From Dehalococcoidia bacterium (GTDB taxonomy: Bacteria > Chloroflexota > Dehalococcoidia > GIF9 > AB-539-J10), in the NCBI GenBank assembly GCA_030610855.1, contig JAUWQY010000013.1:1-37654 (forward strand): DNA of 37,654 nucleotides. Reading direction: 5' to 3'. Of the stretch, positions 34,537 through 37,654 are shown piece by piece; the stretch's first letter is position 1, and each line of letters begins with the position of its first letter. A program made the position numbers and the translations under genes. The notes beneath the pieces were generated by a model. The model was given only the letters and a program-made list of their open reading frames with translations. It was not told the origin of the DNA and did no database searches.

Positions 34537-34565
34537 TTGCCTCAATAATCAAAGCATCATATAAT
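34537..34565 (+). promoter_or_regulatory. Promoter of tRNA-Pro
   Basis: TTGCCT (34537-34542) and perfect TATAAT (34560-34565) with a 17-base spacer. The mature tRNA starts 13 bases after the -10 box. The promoter abuts the divergent apgM start. Confidence 0.75.
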
Positions 34566-34577
34566 AGCACAGGCAAA

Positions 34578-34650
34578 CGGGGCGTAGCGCAGTTGGTAGC
34601 GCGCAGCGTTCGGGACGCTGAGGTCGGAGGTTCAAGTCCTCTCGCCCCGA
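34578..34650 (+). tRNA. tRNA-Pro (anticodon CGG)
   Basis: A 73-base cloverleaf. The acceptor stem CGGGGCG (34578-34584) pairs with CGCCCCG (34643-34649), with discriminator A at 34650. The D-arm is GCGC/GCGC with AGTTGGTA, the anticodon stem CAGCG/CGCTG with loop TTCGGGA, and the T-arm has TTCAAGT. Anticodon CGG reads the proline codon CCG. The 3' CCA is not encoded and must be added by the CCA enzyme. Confidence 0.95.
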
Positions 34651-34742
34651 TTACCTCAATAAAAGGAAGTGCAAGCTGCTTATGCCTAATCCGCAGGGAG
34701 AAAATATAGATATATGGGCCAAACGTGAGGAGCTACCAAGGC

Positions 34743-34806
34743 GACACCTGATAAGGTGTCAGCAGGTGCACGAAATTTGACAAGAAATAAGTATTTACTT
34801 TATAGT
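34743..34806 (+). promoter_or_regulatory. asd promoter with adjacent dyad
   Basis: TTGACA (34777-34782) and TATAGT (34801-34806) with an 18-base spacer lie 43 bases before the asd start. Just upstream a perfect 7-bp dyad, GACACCT/AGGTGTC with a GATA loop (34743-34760), could be an operator or a terminator for the tRNA transcript. Confidence 0.6.
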
Positions 34807-34848
34807 GCCCGCTTATCCTTAAATTAAAAACAGAGTAGAGGGGAAACC

Positions 34849-35931
34849 ATGATAAAAGCTGGAATCATAGGAGCTACTGGCATAGTTGGTCAGCAATTTC
34901 TCGTTGCCCTGAAGGGTCATCCCTGGATTCAAATTGCTGCCCTTGCTGCCTCCGAGAGGTCAGCAGGGCGCAACTATAAGGCAGCCATAACCGATGTCCA
35001 GTCTGGAGCCTTGCGCTGGTTCTGCCAGGAGCCTCCAGTAGAGGAGGTTATGGCCATGCCCGTCCAGAATGCTGCCGAGATGGATATCTCCGCCCTGGAT
35101 ATCGTCTTTTCCGCCATAGAGTCCGACCAGGCGAAGATTTTGGAACCTAAATTTGCCAGAGATAAAGCGGTTATAAGCACGGCCTCAGCCTTCCGCTACG
35201 ATGAGGATGTGCCCATCTTAATTCCCGGCATCAACTCCGAGCATGCCAAATTAATTGATGTTCAGAGAAAAGCCCGGGGATGGAAAGGCTTCATTATACC
35301 TATTCCCAACTGCACCACTACCGGCCTGGCGATAACGTTAAAACCAATTTACGAATCGTTCGGAGTAAACGCCGTCATAATGACCTCCATGCAAGCCCTG
35401 TCAGGTGCAGGCAGGAGCCCGGGGGTAATAAGCCTCGACATCCTGGATAATGTTATTCCCTTTATTGTCGGGGAAGAAGAAAAGGTGCAGCGTGAAACGC
35501 AGAAAATACTGGGCACTTTCGCAGGTAAGTCAGTCAGTCCAGCCAAGTTCAATGTAAGCAGTACCTGCACCCGTGTCAATGTCCGGGAAGGACATACGGA
35601 ATCGGTCTTCGTCTCCACGCAGAACGTCTGTGAGGTTGACGAGGTTGTCAGGGCTATGAGGGAATACAGCGTCTCAGCCAACGAAGTTGAGCTGCCTTCA
35701 GCCCCCAAGCACATGATAATAGTCCACGAAGACCCGTTCCGACCTCAACCGCGGCTCGATCGTGATGCTGAGGATGGCATGGCTACCGTGGTCGGCAGAA
35801 TCAGGAAGGACAACGTCCTGAAAAACGGCATCAAGTACCTTCTGGTATCCCACAACACCAAGATGGGAGCAGCCAAAGGCGCAGTTCTTGTCGCCGAACT
35901 CCTTATCAGAGAAGGGTATATTTCCTCGTAA
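34849..35931 (+). CDS. asd: Aspartate-semialdehyde dehydrogenase (archaeal/fungal-type)
   Basis: Reduces aspartyl phosphate to aspartate semialdehyde with NADPH, the branch point to lysine, threonine and methionine. The 360-residue protein has the Rossmann motif GIIGATGIVGQQF at 5-17 and active-site Cys155 in PIPNCTTTG. The substrate-binding region has SMQALSGAGRSPG, and the probable catalytic His lies in REGHTESVF. The PNCTTT motif and length place it in the archaeal/fungal branch. Malonyl-CoA reductases of Sulfolobales are related to this branch, so an alternative role cannot be fully excluded. The start has GAGGGGAAACC upstream. Transcribed alone from its own promoter. A truncated homologue lies 88 bases downstream. 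Confidence 0.9.
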   Translation: MIKAGIIGATGIVGQQFLVALKGHPWIQIAALAASERSAGRNYKAAITDVQSGALRWFCQEPPVEEVMAMPVQNAAEMDISALDIVFSAIESDQAKILEPKFARDKAVISTASAFRYDEDVPILIPGINSEHAKLIDVQRKARGWKGFIIPIPNCTTTGLAITLKPIYESFGVNAVIMTSMQALSGAGRSPGVISLDILDNVIPFIVGEEEKVQRETQKILGTFAGKSVSPAKFNVSSTCTRVNVREGHTESVFVSTQNVCEVDEVVRAMREYSVSANEVELPSAPKHMIIVHEDPFRPQPRLDRDAEDGMATVVGRIRKDNVLKNGIKYLLVSHNTKMGAAKGAVLVAELLIREGYISS

Positions 35932-35983
35932 AATGGGGGCAACTCTACTTCTCTCCTACTCTTTCCCCACCGAGATTACCTCT

Positions 35984-35998
35984 GCTGGCTTCGCCAGC
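35984..35998 (+). terminator. Hairpin after asd
   Basis: Perfect 6-bp stem GCTGGC/GCCAGC with a TTC loop, 53 bases after the stop. It lacks a T-run, so the terminator call is weak. Confidence 0.3.
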
Positions 35999-36018
35999 CT
36001 GGCAACAACGTAGAAACT

Positions 36019-36310
36019 GAGCCTTGCGCTGGTTCTGCCAGGAGCCTCCGGTGGAGGAGGTTATGGCTATGCCCGTCCAGAATGCCGCCTACATGGATGC
36101 CTCCGCTCTGGATATCGTCTTTTCCGCCATAGAATCCGACCAGGCGAAGATTCTGTAACCGAAATTTGCCAGAGATAAAGCGGTTATAAGTACGGCCTCA
36201 GCCTTCCGCTACGATGAAGATGTGCCCATCTTAATTCCCGGCATCAATTCCGAGCATGCCAAGTTAATTGATGTTCAGCGAAAAGCCCGGGGATGGAAAG
36301 GCTTCATCAT
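36019..36310 (+). pseudogene. asd: Internal fragment of a second asd gene
   Basis: 292 bases align without gaps to 35006-35297 (offset 1013) with about 19 differences, about 93% identity. It covers codons 53 to about 149 of asd and lacks both ends, including the active-site Cys. One change creates an in-frame TAA (at LE, codons 98-99). Most other differences are synonymous, so the copy probably diverged as a functional gene before being truncated. It ends abruptly in unrelated sequence before the amidohydrolase. Confidence 0.9.
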
Positions 36311-36400
36311 CCAGATTGTTCAACAGAACAGGCTTTCTGTTTCCATACCGAGCACAGGGAAGTGGATTGGCGAGCCAAAACACACTCTCAAAAACTTCTT

Positions 36401-36428
36401 TTGCCTGGAACAACGGTTGGTGTAGAAT
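36401..36428 (+). promoter_or_regulatory. Probable leaderless promoter of the amidohydrolase
   Basis: TTGCCT (36401-36406) and TAGAAT (36423-36428), 16-base spacer. The start codon at 36435 coincides with the expected transcription start, and there is no ribosome binding site. Confidence 0.45.
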
Positions 36429-36434
36429 GTACGA

Positions 36435-37493
36435 ATGAGTGAGAAGCAAAGGAAAACCGAACCAAATACATCGGCAAGTGTACAACAAGGAGATGGCGCC
36501 ATTTCCACTCTGGTCAGCGGATACAAGGTGATGGATGTGACATTCTCCGAAAGCGAAGCTTGCCCTACATTTATGATAGCGAATATAAACCCCAAGTTTG
36601 ATATTGGCTACAATCTCTCACGCATGGAAAGTATCGTACAGGTAGCCCACGAGGTGAGTGCTGATATCCTGGTCTTTCCAGAATTGTGTATTTCTGGCTA
36701 TATTTGGGACGCGGACCACAAGGCAGAGGTACAGGAGCAACTGAAAGCCAGTGATAACCACCAGCCGGAGGTAAAAAGGGTGCTGGATGGTATAAAAGCG
36801 GGGCTAGTTGGCAGCGGCAACGGGCTGAAGATGGTCTTCTTTAGCAATGTAAGAGTGGATAAACACCACGCAAAGATACACGATAGCACCTTTGTGATGA
36901 CGCCGGACGCTGATTACAATAATATATTCTACGACAAGATATTTTTAACTCCGCTGGATAAACTCTTTTTTCACAGAGGAAGTGACAGGAGGCTGGTGCT
37001 GGATATGCGATGGGGGAGGATGGGAGTAGTGATGTGCTATGACCTGTGTTTTGTAGGTCTGGGCAGAAGATATGCTTTTGATGATGAGGTGGATGTCATC
37101 ATTACCCTGGCTGCTTGGCGGGTGGAAGCAGTCCGTAAGTACCCCTTGCTTAACCTGCAGATAGACAACTACTATCAGTTCATCTGGAGGCTGATGCACT
37201 CAGCATTGGCTGCCCATAACCAGGTATGGAGCATCGGGGCTAACTGCGTGGGCGTGTTTGAACAAAGCGGTAGACGCTTCTGCGGCGAAAGCGGCGTCTG
37301 GAGTCCTTCGGGAATCCAACTTGTGCATGCGTCTCATGAAGAGGAAGAACTAATCGTTATCCGCCACCTTGAGATACGAGGACATATGAGACACCAGGCA
37401 AAGGAGCATTTTGACTACAGCTTCGACTTTGATGAAGTCTACCGGAACATAAAGGATATGAAGCCTAAGTGGGTGTCTCTACGTAATCTGTGA
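36435..37493 (+). CDS. Carbon-nitrogen hydrolase (nitrilase superfamily)
   Basis: A cytoplasmic amidase/nitrilase-fold hydrolase, 352 residues. The catalytic triad is visible: Glu83 in VFPELCISGY, Lys168 in YDKIFLTP, and Cys201 in GVVMCYDLCF. The N-terminal 45 residues are an extension before the first core strand, so translation might instead begin later (for example Met33). The C-terminal part contains the usual GESGVWSPSG segment. Substrate cannot be told from the sequence; the superfamily includes aliphatic amidases, carbamoylases and N-acyl hydrolases. It is on its own, with a fragment of asd upstream. Confidence 0.88.
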   Translation: MSEKQRKTEPNTSASVQQGDGAISTLVSGYKVMDVTFSESEACPTFMIANINPKFDIGYNLSRMESIVQVAHEVSADILVFPELCISGYIWDADHKAEVQEQLKASDNHQPEVKRVLDGIKAGLVGSGNGLKMVFFSNVRVDKHHAKIHDSTFVMTPDADYNNIFYDKIFLTPLDKLFFHRGSDRRLVLDMRWGRMGVVMCYDLCFVGLGRRYAFDDEVDVIITLAAWRVEAVRKYPLLNLQIDNYYQFIWRLMHSALAAHNQVWSIGANCVGVFEQSGRRFCGESGVWSPSGIQLVHASHEEEELIVIRHLEIRGHMRHQAKEHFDYSFDFDEVYRNIKDMKPKWVSLRNL

Positions 37494-37654
37494 ATTAATC
37501 AGGTGTAATTCACCTCTGAGCCAGGAATCTTATTGAGTGGCCTGCCACGGCTGTACGTGCCGGTTTCTGTTCAGACCGGGCATAATCCCAAGAGCTGTAC
37601 CCTTCGATGAACTTAGGGGAGCATCAGGTGGCACCGCAGTACTTCGCTCTTAGC
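37494..37654 (+). promoter_or_regulatory. Edge region with a T-box-like motif
   Basis: TGGCACCGC at 37629-37637 matches the TGGNACCGC core of T-box antiterminators, preceded by AGG. The expected upstream specifier stem cannot be identified with confidence, and the downstream gene is outside the window. An eight-base match can occur by chance about once in a window this size. Confidence 0.3.

Overview
The window looks like a chromosomal segment of a Dehalococcoidia-like member of the Chloroflexota. This is inferred from gene content, since no 16S rRNA is present. The clues are: a division cluster reduced to mraZ-rsmH-ftsA-ftsZ with no mur, mraY, ftsI or ftsW genes, as expected in peptidoglycan-free Dehalococcoidia; a B12-dependent ribonucleotide reductase next to ftsZ; an archaeal-type phosphoglycerate mutase and an archaeal/fungal-type aspartate-semialdehyde dehydrogenase; and copies of a 'TGTCATTGCGAGGAGCGA' type dispersed repeat.

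Layout. 1-5300: a divergent edge gene resembling the pyruvate kinase C-terminal domain, a dispersed repeat, then a tight glycolytic operon (ROK sugar kinase, ATP-dependent phosphofructokinase, LacD-type class I aldolase, pyruvate kinase). 5300-6400: mostly non-coding, with a possible 14-residue peptide and one small membrane zinc-ribbon gene. 6384-9921 (minus): priA, rplS and trmD, read as trmD-rplS-priA with overlapping ends. 10110-18697 (plus): mraZ-rsmH-ftsA-ftsZ behind a consensus promoter with MraZ-type TGGGG repeats, then nrdR-nrdJ behind a promoter carrying two NrdR-box-like dyads, then a three-domain GAF / nuclease-like / hypoxanthine phosphoribosyltransferase fusion. 18700-25900 is an accessory island: a candidate minus-strand structured RNA, a repeat, a transposase remnant, a 4-hydroxybutyryl-CoA dehydratase homologue, and two tandem secreted beta-helix proteins with CFI-box C-termini. 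A second partial copy of the recR 3' end lies on the far side of the beta-helix pair. 25907-28513 (minus): dnaX-ybaB-recR. 28980-34534 (minus): a zinc-ribbon membrane protein, gyrA, a TPR protein, a small ORF and a doubly broken phosphoglycerate mutase. 34537-37654 (plus): tRNA-Pro(CGG), asd, a truncated second asd copy, a nitrilase-family amidohydrolase and a weak T-box-like motif at the edge.

How the parts fit. The first operon covers glucose phosphorylation, the committed step, aldol cleavage and pyruvate formation. The middle block couples division (FtsA/FtsZ) with dNTP supply (NrdJ under NrdR) and purine salvage (the HPRT fusion). The strongest candidates for something undescribed are the GAF-nuclease-like-HPRT fusion, the promoter-linked structured RNA at 18771-18938, the structured leader ahead of the CFI-box beta-helix genes, and the 14-residue peptide with a perfect ribosome binding site.
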